Part shown: piece after piece, positions 17,934 through 25,117 of the stretch
Numbering within the stretch: position 1 is the stretch's first letter
How the letters are laid out: each line of letters opens with the position of its first letter
DNA from: Phocaeicola faecicola
GTDB taxonomy: Bacteria > Bacteroidota > Bacteroidia > Bacteroidales > Bacteroidaceae
NCBI RefSeq assembly: GCF_013618865.1
Contig: NZ_JABSOE010000027.1
Location: 1-56,893, forward strand
Direction: 5' to 3'
Length of the DNA stretch: 56,893 bases
Program-made: the position numbers and the translations under genes
Notes under the pieces: generated by a model
What the model was told of the DNA's origin: nothing
Database searches by the model: none
What the model saw: the letters and a program-made list of their open reading frames with translations, nothing else

Positions 17934-19424
17934 TTAATCTTCCGTTTCATTTTCCTCTGCTCTTCTGCGTTTGTGCATATAGCGTGGAGCAGGAGCCGCC
18001 TTCGGACGTCCGTCGTCGGTAGAAGGGCGCGGAGTGCGTGGTTTGCTGTCTTCCTTGTACTTGAAGTTGCTGTTGCGCTCTTTTCCGTATTCCTTTCTGT
18101 CGTAGTCCTTACGTTCCCCGCGGAAGTTCGTTCTGCGTTCTTCGCCCGCATCTCCCTTCCGGTCTCCGCGGAATCCGCTGCCCCGCTTTCCCTTGTAGTC
18201 TACCTTTTCGGCAGTCTTCCGGTTTCTGGCAGGACGTTCCTCTCTTTTCGGCTTGAATTCCTTGTCGCTGTTCTCGCTGCGGTATTCCTTGTATTTTCCG
18301 TCGAAAATCTGGTACTTGCGGAACTGACATTCCAGGGCTCCGTTGAACAACGGTACCTTTACCGAAGGCTTCAGACCGATCTGGTCAAAGCATTCGTCGC
18401 GGTAGCTCAGAATCCAGGCATCGTTGCCGGTAAAGGCATGCTTCAGGCGTTCTCCGATCATCTGATACAGTCCGAGCAGGTCTTCTGACGAAATACGTTC
18501 TCCGTACGGAGGGTTGGTGACGATCAGGCTCTTTTCCTTCGGCTGTTCAAACTGCTGGAACGGCTGGATGCGCAACACGACGTCGCGGCTTACACCGGCA
18601 GCCTTCACATTGTGTATGGCAATCTCGTTGGCTTTCGGATTGTTGTCGTATCCGTAAATCTTATGTTCGAACTCGCGTTCCTGTGAGTCATCGTTATAGA
18701 TAGAGTCGAACAGTTCCTGGTCAAAGTCTTTCCATTTTTCGAATCCGAACTCCTTGCGGAAGACTCCCGGAGCGATGTTGCGTGCAATCAGTGCCGCTTC
18801 GATAGGAATGGTTCCCGAACCGCACATCGGGTCGATCAGGTCGCATTTGCCTCTCCATCCGGTCATCAGAATCATACCGGCGGCCAGTACCTCGTTCAAA
18901 GGGGCTTCCACCTGCTCCTGACGGTATCCGCGGCGGTGCAGCGATTCGCCCGAACTGTCGAGCGACAGGGTACAGCGGTCTTCCGCCACATGGATGTTGA
19001 TGGCCAGGTCCGGATTATTGATCCGCACCGACGGGCGGTTTCCTGTTTTTTCACGGAAATAGTCTACAATCGCATCTTTTACCTTGTAAGCCACGAACTT
19101 AGAGTGGCGGAATTCATTAGAGAACACTACGGCATCTACGGCAAAACTGCTCATATTGTCCAGATAGTTTTCCCATTCGATACTCTTCACTGCCTCATAC
19201 ACGTCATCGGCAGTTTGGGCAGAAAAATGTTTGATCGGTTTCAGAATACGGATGGCGGTACGCAGGCAGAAGTTAGCACGATACATCATTGCCTTGTCTC
19301 CCGTAAAAGAGACCATGCGGCGTCCAATCTCGATATTTCCGGCTCCCAGCTCGGTGAGTTCTTGTGCCAGAACCTCTTCCAGTCCTTGGAAGGTTTTGGC
19401 TATCAGCTCGAATTCTTGGTTCAT
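17934..19424 (-). CDS. THUMP-domain RNA (guanine-N2) methyltransferase with basic tail
   Basis: A class I methyltransferase of 496 residues similar to the N-terminal half of RlmL (m2G2445 of 23S rRNA) and to the YpsC/UPF0020 group. It shows an N-terminal ferredoxin-like/THUMP region (about 1-160), LHRRGYRQ, the SAM motif DPMCGSGTIPIEAALIA at 198-214, and the catalytic NPPYGER at 304-310 (NPPY at 304-307). The RlmK half is absent, which is normal in this phylum. Residues from about 380 onward form a long, highly charged low-complexity tail rich in K, R, E, D and G with RG dipeptides, probably disordered and RNA binding. A divergent sigma factor gene lies upstream. The rRNA target is inferred. 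Confidence 0.9.
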   Translation of the reverse strand: MNQEFELIAKTFQGLEEVLAQELTELGAGNIEIGRRMVSFTGDKAMMYRANFCLRTAIRILKPIKHFSAQTADDVYEAVKSIEWENYLDNMSSFAVDAVVFSNEFRHSKFVAYKVKDAIVDYFREKTGNRPSVRINNPDLAINIHVAEDRCTLSLDSSGESLHRRGYRQEQVEAPLNEVLAAGMILMTGWRGKCDLIDPMCGSGTIPIEAALIARNIAPGVFRKEFGFEKWKDFDQELFDSIYNDDSQEREFEHKIYGYDNNPKANEIAIHNVKAAGVSRDVVLRIQPFQQFEQPKEKSLIVTNPPYGERISSEDLLGLYQMIGERLKHAFTGNDAWILSYRDECFDQIGLKPSVKVPLFNGALECQFRKYQIFDGKYKEYRSENSDKEFKPKREERPARNRKTAEKVDYKGKRGSGFRGDRKGDAGEERRTNFRGERKDYDRKEYGKERNSNFKYKEDSKPRTPRPSTDDGRPKAAPAPRYMHKRRRAEENETED

Positions 19425-19458
19425 TATAAATTAAATTACGTAATTTCAATTGATTGTG

Positions 19459-19490
19459 CAAAATTACGAATTTTCGCTCAGTCGGTCAAC
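19459..19490 (-). promoter_or_regulatory. Putative promoter of the RNA methyltransferase gene
   Basis: Leftward TAATTTTG (19459-19466) matches TAnnTTTG. Twenty bases upstream is GTTG (19487-19490), one mismatch from the TTTG -33 box. The start codon is 35 bases further on. Confidence 0.6.
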
Positions 19491-19539
19491 ACTTTGTATC
19501 TCTTTCTTGAAAAGTCTTTTGGAAAGAACCGGCACTTCT

Positions 19540-19570
19540 TTTGGTGGTTTGTCCGAATTTTGTAATTTTG
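19540..19570 (+). promoter_or_regulatory. Promoter of the ECF sigma factor gene
   Basis: TTTG at 19540-19543 and TAATTTTG at 19563-19570 are separated by 19 bases, a full match to the Bacteroides housekeeping promoter. The expected start of transcription lies about 30 bases before the sigma factor ATG. Confidence 0.75.
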
Positions 19571-19611
19571 GCGAATGTTTTTTACAGAACAAGATTTTCC
19601 GGGGAAATATG

Positions 19612-20307
19612 ATGGAGCCACAGATTTTGGAGAAACTGAGAGCGGGAGATGAGAAGGTCTTTCGTGATATTTACGACCGACACTATGTGCTGCTCTGCCG
19701 TTTTGCCAATCAGATGCTGAATGATGCGGCACTTTCGGAAGAGATTGTGGATGATGTGATTTTTTACCTGTGGGAGCATCGGGAAGAGGTGGAAACCACT
19801 TATTCGATACGGGCGTACCTGATGCGGGCCGTACGCAACCGCTGCCTGAATGAACTGAATTCGCAGACCCGCCGCGAGGAACTGCATTTTTCTTCTTTTC
19901 TGCTTCCCGAGAACATGGAACTGCTGGATACCTTGTTTGCCGAGACCGAGCATCCGCTGGGGGTGTTGCTCGAAAGGGAGCTGGAGGATGAGCTGAACCG
20001 GAGCATCGAGGAGCTTCCGGCAGAGTGCCGCATGGTGTTCAAGAAGAGTCGTTTTGAACAGAAAAAATACGAGGAGATTGCTTCGGAACTGGGGATATCG
20101 GTCAATACGGTGAAGTACCACATCAAGCAGGCACTGGCCTTTTTGCAGAAGCGTCTGGGAAACTACCTGAAACTGCTGCTGGTGTATCTGTTGGGCGGGC
20201 AACTGAGGGGACTGTTTGTTCGGATTTCCGGAAAGGACAATATATCAAAATGTCAGAGCGGCTGCCTGAGATTCTTTTATTTGCGTCCTTGGGGACGGGT
20301 GGTTTGA
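19612..20307 (+). CDS. ECF-type RNA polymerase sigma factor
   Basis: A sigma-70 family regulator of 231 residues in the Bacteroidetes expansion group. I start at MEPQILEKLRAG (19612; an ATG directly before it is equally possible). Region 2 spans about 15-85, with FRDIYDRHYVLLCRFANQML and EEIVDDVIFYLWEHRE. Region 4 spans about 130-185, with LPAECRMVFKKSRFEQKKY and a helix-turn-helix SELGISVNTVKYHIKQAL. After this come a hydrophobic NYLKLLLVYLLGG and about 35 residues rich in R, F and C that look unlike any sigma domain. Such genes are usually followed by a FecR-type anti-sigma and SusC/SusD targets. None follows here, so it is an orphan. The promoter is clear; the signal is unknown. Confidence 0.9.
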   Translation: MEPQILEKLRAGDEKVFRDIYDRHYVLLCRFANQMLNDAALSEEIVDDVIFYLWEHREEVETTYSIRAYLMRAVRNRCLNELNSQTRREELHFSSFLLPENMELLDTLFAETEHPLGVLLERELEDELNRSIEELPAECRMVFKKSRFEQKKYEEIASELGISVNTVKYHIKQALAFLQKRLGNYLKLLLVYLLGGQLRGLFVRISGKDNISKCQSGCLRFFYLRPWGRVV

Positions 20308-20357
20308 TTTTTGCTATTCTCAGCGGACTAATTTTGCTCTATCTGTTTGTCTGCTAG
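20250..20357 (+). CDS. Candidate 35-residue single-pass membrane peptide
   Basis: An ATG at 20250 opens a 35-residue frame that overlaps the last 58 bases of the sigma factor gene in another frame and stops at TAG (20355-20357). The peptide begins MSERLPEILLFASLG and continues as one hydrophobic segment (GLIFAILSGLILLYLFV) ending in cysteine. That is a good transmembrane helix with a charged N-terminal tip. Its position directly behind an orphan sigma factor makes a tiny membrane regulator thinkable, but such frames also arise by chance from T-rich DNA. No ribosome binding site is evident. Confidence 0.3.
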   Translation: MSERLPEILLFASLGTGGLIFAILSGLILLYLFVC

Positions 20358-20877
20358 CTTGTTATCGATGGATTTTTCTTTTTCTGAAAATTGATTTCTG
20401 CTGCTTTTACCGTGGAAAAATCTTCTTTTAATGGTGTTTTTTGTGCTTTCATCGGAAGATTGGCCAAAAGAAAAGGAGGTTCGGGTAAAAACCTCGCCAG
20501 CTTTTTCTCACAGACCGTGAGGTTTCGGCGGATGTTTCAATATGGAACGGGTGACGGATCACCTTCCGGGGTCTATTTTTTGCTTATAAAATGTATTGTA
20601 CGCCCTTTTCCGGCTGCTGTATGAAAGGTACTGGCGGAAGAGAGGGTTATGGAAAAGCGTGATATGGAAGATTTTTGTTTCTGTTTAGAGCTGTTTCCCT
20701 GCAAAATGATTTTTCGGCTTTTCCGTTTCGCCGGAGAGGCGGACAGTCGGCTGCCTGCAGAAAGTCCGGTAGCCGATAAGCCGGTGGTCGGAAAGACAGT
20801 TCCTCTGAAAAAATCAGGACACAGTTTTTTACGTTGATCTCAGATTATCATGTCCTTAATCGATGATTGCGATTTAT
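20358..20877. other. Intergenic stretch after the sigma factor gene
   Basis: About 520 bases with no recognisable gene. Two open frames of 60-80 codons (20391-20624 and 20649-20837) have no family look. The DNA has short GC-rich imperfect hairpins, for example GAGGTT/AACCTC pairings near 20480-20525 and GATAAGCCGGTGG near 20775. It might hold a degraded anti-sigma gene or a small RNA, but I see no intact motif for either. Confidence 0.45.
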
Positions 20878-20923
20878 ACAACGAAAAAAGGTTGTATCAA
20901 TTGATACAACCTTTTTTCGTTGT
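20878..20923 (-). terminator. Perfect palindromic terminator of tRNA-Pro
   Basis: A perfect 46-base palindrome: 23 bases (ACAACGAAAAAAGG, then TTGTATCAA) and their exact reverse complement without a gap. The inner GGTTGTATCAA stem followed by six T residues works as an intrinsic terminator in both directions. Read leftward it begins at the last base of tRNA-Pro. Confidence 0.85.
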
Positions 20924-20997
20924 CGGGGTACCAGGATTCGAACCTGGGACCCCCTGCTCCCAAAGCAGGTGCGCTAACCGGACTGCGCTACACCCCG
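20923..20997 (-). tRNA. tRNA-Pro (anticodon TGG)
   Basis: Read leftward, a 75-base cloverleaf: acceptor CGGGGTG pairing with TACCCCG, D-arm around GCGC AGTCCGGTTA GCGC, anticodon stem CCTGC/GCAGG with loop TTTGGGA giving anticodon TGG, and T-arm CCAGGTTCGAATCCTGG. The discriminator base is A and CCA is not encoded. It decodes CCN proline codons (UGG anticodon). Confidence 0.97.
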
Positions 20998-21162
20998 AAT
21001 CGTTTTGCCTTTCTTTTCAAAATCGATGCAAAGGTATTGCTTATTTTTGATATCTGCAAGGCTTTGGCCGTTTTTTTTCATTTTTAGTATGAAATAAATA
21101 AAGAATCCCTGGTAATGGATGGTTTGCTCTGTCTCTTTTTCATTCCTTGATGGATAATTTCT

Positions 21163-21170
21163 TATTTTTG
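21163..21170 (+). promoter_or_regulatory. Putative -7 box for the small basic-protein gene
   Basis: TATTTTTG, an exact TAnnTTTG match, 26 bases before the ATG at 21196. No strict TTTG is present at the -33 distance, though the region is T-rich. Confidence 0.5.
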
Positions 21171-21195
21171 CATTCTAATTGTAGCAACTGAGCAT

Positions 21196-21327
21196 ATGGT
21201 AGTAAATAAGAAAAATCCTTTTGCATATAAGGCAAAACTTAAATCTCAAAAGAAGTCGAGTGGCAAACGAGTAGGGAAGTCGAGACCTGAGAAAGCCAAC
21301 AACCAGCTCAACAGAAGGGTCAAATAA
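21196..21327 (+). CDS. Small basic protein of 43 residues
   Basis: A 43-residue frame, ATG to TAA, with a promoter-like box at the right distance. The peptide starts [15 protein letters not shown] and continues with [15 protein letters not shown] and a tail NNQLNRRVK. About a third of the residues are K or R, only the glutamate near residue 32 is acidic, and there is no hydrophobic segment. The composition is that of a small ribosomal or nucleic-acid-binding protein. It converges on mnmA with an eight-base overlap of the 3' ends. I do not recognise the family. A ribosome-associated role is an inference from charge only. Confidence 0.6.
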   Translation: MVVNKKNPFAYKAKLKSQKKSSGKRVGKSRPEKANNQLNRRVK

Positions 21328-22372
21328 TGATTCCTCCTCCTAAAACGATGTCACCTTTGTAGAATGCGGCTGCCTGTCCGGAAGCGATGGAGGCCAATGG
21401 CTCATGCAGTTGGACATGCAGGTTTCCGTCGGCTGTTTGAGTCACTTTGCAGTGATTGGCCTGTTTTCTGTACCGTATTTTTACGATGATATCCGGGTCG
21501 TCGTTGAAAAGGATATCGGGATTGACTATCTTCCAGTCCTTGAGGTACATTTCGTTTTTCTCCAGCGACTGTAAGTTTTCACTTAGTATGACCTGATTTT
21601 TCTGTGGGATAATCTCTTTGACAAAAAGCGCTTTGTTCAGATAGATACCCAGCCCTCTCCGTTGTCCGATGGTATAAAAGGGGTATCCTTCGTGCTTCCC
21701 GAGCAGGTTTCCGGACTCATCGTAGAAATTTCCGGGTCGGATGCTTCCTTCCGGAAGCTGTTCTTTCAGAAAACTCCGATAATCCATGGGGCAGAAACAT
21801 ACTCCCAGGCTGTCTCTTTTATGAGCGGCTTTCAGAAAACCTCTCTCTGCCGCAATCTCCCTTACTCTTGTTTTGGTCAGTGTGCCCATGGGCAAGAGCA
21901 TGCGCTGTAACACAGGCTGTGTGAGCCCCCATAAGAAGAAAGACTGGTCTTTATCCGGATCTTTTCCTGCCATAATGTGCCAGTAGTCACCGATTTGGGT
22001 CTTCTGTACATAGTGTCCCGTAGCAAAATGCCAGATACCTCGTGCATCTGCCACCTCCTGCAGCAGAGGCCATTTCAGGTAATTGTTGCACAGCGTACAG
22101 GGGACCGGAGTACGTCCGGCCATGTATTCATCGATAAAATAAGAAATGATATGCTGTTGGAATACTTCACGGGCATCGTAGGTGATGTGAGGGATGTGCA
22201 GTCGCTCGCATAACTCGCGTGCGTCGTCCAGGTATTCTGTATGATTGTCTTTCTCGTAGAAACGGAATGTAATGCCGGTTACCTCATATCCGGCGTCCTG
22301 GAGCAGTAATGCAGCTACCGAACTGTCGGTTCCGCCACTCATTCCTAGCAATACTTTGTTATTTGGGGTCAT
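21320..22372 (-). CDS. mnmA: tRNA-specific 2-thiouridylase
   Basis: Adds sulfur to C2 of U34 in tRNA-Lys, -Glu and -Gln, using ATP and a sulfur-relay donor. I start at the ATG at 22372 (350 residues); the frame extends three codons to a TTG. The PP-loop is SGGTDSS at residues 12-18. Catalytic C95 lies in [11 protein letters not shown] and C192 in [11 protein letters not shown], the pair that forms the transient disulfide in E. coli MnmA. The tRNA-binding region with [19 protein letters not shown] and the C-terminal beta-barrel ending [15 protein letters not shown] are complete. It works on the same wobble base as mnmD elsewhere in the window. The leader upstream holds a promoter and an intrinsic terminator, suggesting attenuation. 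Confidence 0.96.
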   Translation of the reverse strand: MTPNNKVLLGMSGGTDSSVAALLLQDAGYEVTGITFRFYEKDNHTEYLDDARELCERLHIPHITYDAREVFQQHIISYFIDEYMAGRTPVPCTLCNNYLKWPLLQEVADARGIWHFATGHYVQKTQIGDYWHIMAGKDPDKDQSFFLWGLTQPVLQRMLLPMGTLTKTRVREIAAERGFLKAAHKRDSLGVCFCPMDYRSFLKEQLPEGSIRPGNFYDESGNLLGKHEGYPFYTIGQRRGLGIYLNKALFVKEIIPQKNQVILSENLQSLEKNEMYLKDWKIVNPDILFNDDPDIIVKIRYRKQANHCKVTQTADGNLHVQLHEPLASIASGQAAAFYKGDIVLGGGIII

Positions 22373-22398
22373 ATGAATCAAACTTTAAGTATGGGCAT

Positions 22399-22423
22399 AA
22401 AAAAAGGAGTACCGCTGTACTCC
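22399..22423 (-). terminator. Terminator-like hairpin in the mnmA leader
   Basis: Read leftward, GGAGTAC pairs with GTACTCC around an AGCG loop, followed by seven T residues. It lies between the promoter (22467-22497) and the mnmA start, only 27 bases before the ATG. It therefore ends most transcripts as a roughly 60-base RNA or acts as an attenuator. Confidence 0.75.
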
Positions 22424-22466
22424 AACCTTTGTTAACCTTAAATCTAATACTATGAAAAATACAGTA

Positions 22467-22497
22467 CAAAGATACGGACTTCTGAGTAATCTGCAAA
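22467..22497 (-). promoter_or_regulatory. Promoter of the mnmA leader
   Basis: Leftward TTTG (22494-22497), a 19-base spacer and TATCTTTG (22467-22474), a full match to the Bacteroides consensus. Transcription should begin near 22460. Confidence 0.78.
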
Positions 22498-22675
22498 TAA
22501 TATAGCTGAAAAATCATGCTTTATAACATATATTAATAAGATGAGTGCAGAATGTTAATGATTGGAAACATTTTGAAGCCCGTTTCGGGCTCAGAGTGGA
22601 CTTAAGATTATGTTTATCCCATATTTTTGTAAAAAAGCAAATAGGAAACTGTTTTCTTGGTTAATGGTTTTTTAT

Positions 22676-22683
22676 TATTTTTG
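22676..22683 (+). promoter_or_regulatory. Putative -7 box for cysS
   Basis: TATTTTTG, an exact TAnnTTTG match, 24 bases before the chosen cysS start. A TCTTGG stretch about 20 bases upstream is a weak -33 candidate. Confidence 0.55.
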
Positions 22684-22707
22684 TAGTCTTGATATAAATG
22701 AATGCTT

Positions 22708-24186
22708 ATGGATAATAAATTAGTTATTTACAATACGCTGACTCGTACGAAGGAGCAATTCGTACCGCTTCATGCTCCTCATGTAGGAATGTATGTGTGC
22801 GGTCCTACTGTATACGGTGATGCACACCTGGGACATGCCCGTCCGGCAATCACTTTCGATATCCTGTTCCGTTACCTGACTCATCTGGGATATAAGGTGC
22901 GTTACGTACGTAATATTACCGATGTCGGCCACTTGGAGCACGATGCCGATGACGGTGAAGACAAGATTGCAAAGAAAGCCCGTCTGGAGCAGCTGGAGCC
23001 GATGGAAGTCGTTCAGTTCTACCTGAACCGTTACCATAAGGCCATGGAAGCGTTGAATGTGCTTCCTCCCAGCATCGAGCCGCACGCATCGGGACACATC
23101 ATCGAACAGATTCAGCTGGTGGAAGAGATCCTGAAGAACGGATATGCTTATGAAAGCCAGGGTTCTGTGTATTTTGATGTAGCCAAATACAACAAGGATC
23201 ACCATTATGGAAAGCTTTCCGGACGTAACCTGGATGACGTACTGAATACTACCCGTGAGCTCGACGGACAGCAGGAAAAGCATAACCCGGCCGATTTCGC
23301 CCTTTGGAAGTGTGCACAGCCGGAACACATCATGCGCTGGCCTTCTCCATGGAGCAACGGTTTCCCGGGATGGCACTGTGAATGTACCGCTATGGGACGT
23401 AAATATCTGGGTGAGAACTTTGATATTCACGGGGGAGGTATGGACCTGGTTTTCCCGCACCATGAATGTGAGATTGCACAGAGCGTAGCTTCTCAGGGAC
23501 ATGACATGGTACGCTACTGGATGCACAACAATATGATTACCATCAACGGTCAGAAGATGGGTAAGTCATTGGGTAATTTCATCACTCTGGATGAGTTCTT
23601 TACCGGCAATCATAAACTGCTGGCACAGCCTTATACGGCAATGACCATCCGCTTCTTTATCCTGCAGGCACATTATCGCAGCACCGTAGACTTCAGTAAC
23701 GAGGCTTTGCAGGCTTCTGAGAAGGGACTGGAGCGCCTGATGGAAGGATGGAAGAACCTGGAACGCATTACTCCGTCAAAGGCAACTACGGGCATTGAAC
23801 CGGCCGGCTTGCGTGAAAAATGCTATGAGGCTATGAACGATGACCTGAATACTCCGATTGTCATCTCTCATCTGTTTGATGCCACCCGAATGATCAATAC
23901 GGTAATCGACAAGAAGGCGACAATCAGTGCCGAAGACCTGGAAGAACTGAAGAGCGTATTCCAGTTGTTCGTATTCGATATTCTTGGACTGAAAGCCGAA
24001 GCCGAAAACAATGCCGCACGTGAGGAAGCCTATGGCAAGGTGGTTGATATGCTGCTGGAACAGCGTATGCAGGCTAAGGCCAACAAAGACTGGGCTACGA
24101 GCGACAAGATCCGTGACAGTCTGGCTGCACTGGGTTTTGAGGTAAAGGATACCAAGGACGGCTTTACCTGGAAGCTGAACAAGTAA
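22708..24186 (+). CDS. cysS: Cysteine-tRNA ligase
   Basis: Class Ia aminoacyl-tRNA synthetase charging tRNA-Cys in the cytoplasm. I start at 22708 (492 residues), because [16 protein letters not shown] aligns with the usual N terminus; an in-frame ATG two codons earlier is possible. The zinc ligand region [19 protein letters not shown] contains the HIGH-type HLGH, further zinc ligands lie in WHCECTAM and PHHECE, and the KMSKS loop is KMGKSLGNF, a known natural variant. The C-terminal DALR helical domain (from about 350) and a short anticodon-binding end are complete. It has its own promoter and a strong terminator. Confidence 0.97.
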   Translation: MDNKLVIYNTLTRTKEQFVPLHAPHVGMYVCGPTVYGDAHLGHARPAITFDILFRYLTHLGYKVRYVRNITDVGHLEHDADDGEDKIAKKARLEQLEPMEVVQFYLNRYHKAMEALNVLPPSIEPHASGHIIEQIQLVEEILKNGYAYESQGSVYFDVAKYNKDHHYGKLSGRNLDDVLNTTRELDGQQEKHNPADFALWKCAQPEHIMRWPSPWSNGFPGWHCECTAMGRKYLGENFDIHGGGMDLVFPHHECEIAQSVASQGHDMVRYWMHNNMITINGQKMGKSLGNFITLDEFFTGNHKLLAQPYTAMTIRFFILQAHYRSTVDFSNEALQASEKGLERLMEGWKNLERITPSKATTGIEPAGLREKCYEAMNDDLNTPIVISHLFDATRMINTVIDKKATISAEDLEELKSVFQLFVFDILGLKAEAENNAAREEAYGKVVDMLLEQRMQAKANKDWATSDKIRDSLAALGFEVKDTKDGFTWKLNK

Positions 24187-24245
24187 GCAAGATACGGTAA
24201 ATATTGTTTTTCTGCCTGCAGATAAACATCAATGATATAAATAAA

Positions 24246-24286
24246 CCCCATTCCGGTTAAGAACCTTTTCCGGAATGGGGTTTTTT
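24246..24286 (+). terminator. Intrinsic terminator after cysS
   Basis: Eleven-base stem CCCCATTCCGG with CCGGAATGGGG, a thirteen-base loop and six T residues, 60 bases past the cysS stop and 25 bases before the end of the convergent DUF3108 gene. Confidence 0.9.
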
Positions 24287-24310
24287 AATGCATGTAACTG
24301 CAATGTCTCT

Positions 24311-25117
24311 TTAATCCTTGACAATGGAAGTCAGCGGATGGCGGTTGCCTTTGATGTCTGTAAGGAATGCCTTGGCAGATCCGAAATTCAGATACATGTC
24401 CAGGCGCACAGGCAGATGGTTCAAGTCGTCGGTGACATAGAACGTAATGACTTCCTTCTCTTTGTTGTTTACATATTCCACCAGTGAGAATACCAGGCAG
24501 CGGTAAGTCACATCGTTCTCGGCGGTGAAATTCTCTTTTCCACGGTAAATCAATGTCTGTTTCTCAATCTCTCTTCCGGTAGCCATGGAGAAGAGAATCT
24601 TTGTGCCCGGACGGTAGTCCGTCGGGTCGTACGAGCGGGCCTGCAGCAGGATGCTGAGCATATCGTATACACATACCGATACCTCGTCATGATGCTTGTC
24701 GGTATTGCCGTACAGCGTGCGCTGCTGGTCGACAATGCATTTTCCGTCCTTGTAGCTGAACTTCACCTCGTCTACCGTATATCGCTTGCCTTCTTCAGCT
24801 CCTTTGCGGAAATACAGCGGTTCGAGCTGCCGGCTGGTGATACAGGTCAGCGTATCACGCATTTTGAAGAAAAAGTCAATCTTCTTGTTCGTGTACGACT
24901 GGAGGTCGGTCTTCAGGCACGGCTCTCCTTGATATACTGTATTGTTCACTGTCATCTTTGCCCATCCGGCATTGATCCAGATAAACTTCCAGTTGAACTT
25001 AAGCTCATAACTGAGAGTCTCTCCCGGTTGTATGGCGTGGTTCTCTGTGCCACATTGTGCATATGCAGTAATCCCTCCAATCAAGAGGCATAAACTGACG
25101 AGTAATTTCCTTATCAT
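24311..25117 (-). CDS. DUF3108 exported protein
   Basis: A secreted protein of 268 residues with an N-terminal signal peptide (residues 1-20, ending AYA-Q). The mature part is beta-rich and matches the DUF3108 look: PGETLSYELKFNWKFIWINAG, a middle YRKG-type segment (EPLYFRKGAEEGKRYTVDEVKF), VYDMLSILLQAR and a late FYVTDDLNHLPVRLDMYLNFGSAKAFL. DUF3108 proteins resemble LolA/LolB-like half-barrels and occur in the periplasm, but function is unknown. The start codon overlaps the stop of the Ig-like lipoprotein gene by four bases (ATGA), so translation is coupled and the two products probably work together. Confidence 0.86.
   Translation of the reverse strand: MIRKLLVSLCLLIGGITAYAQCGTENHAIQPGETLSYELKFNWKFIWINAGWAKMTVNNTVYQGEPCLKTDLQSYTNKKIDFFFKMRDTLTCITSRQLEPLYFRKGAEEGKRYTVDEVKFSYKDGKCIVDQQRTLYGNTDKHHDEVSVCVYDMLSILLQARSYDPTDYRPGTKILFSMATGREIEKQTLIYRGKENFTAENDVTYRCLVFSLVEYVNNKEKEVITFYVTDDLNHLPVRLDMYLNFGSAKAFLTDIKGNRHPLTSIVKD

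Larger units (their letters stand above)
22373..22707. other. Divergent regulatory region between mnmA and cysS
   Basis: About 335 bases with no protein gene. It holds the mnmA leader, whose transcribed part is AT-rich and ends in the hairpin at 22399-22423, a short GC hairpin AGCCCGTTTCGGGCT near 22578, and the cysS promoter at the right end. No T-box or known riboswitch was recognised. Confidence 0.6.

Noticed and set aside
22560..22620. T-box or cysteine riboswitch upstream of cysS
   Set aside because: Only a small hairpin (AGCCCGTTTCGGGCT) is present, with no T-box sequence or terminator/antiterminator pair, and the cysS promoter lies downstream of it.
23557..23575. KMGKS instead of KMSKS in cysS as a possible defect
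   Set aside because: This variant is known in functional cysteinyl-tRNA synthetases of the phylum; all other motifs are intact.
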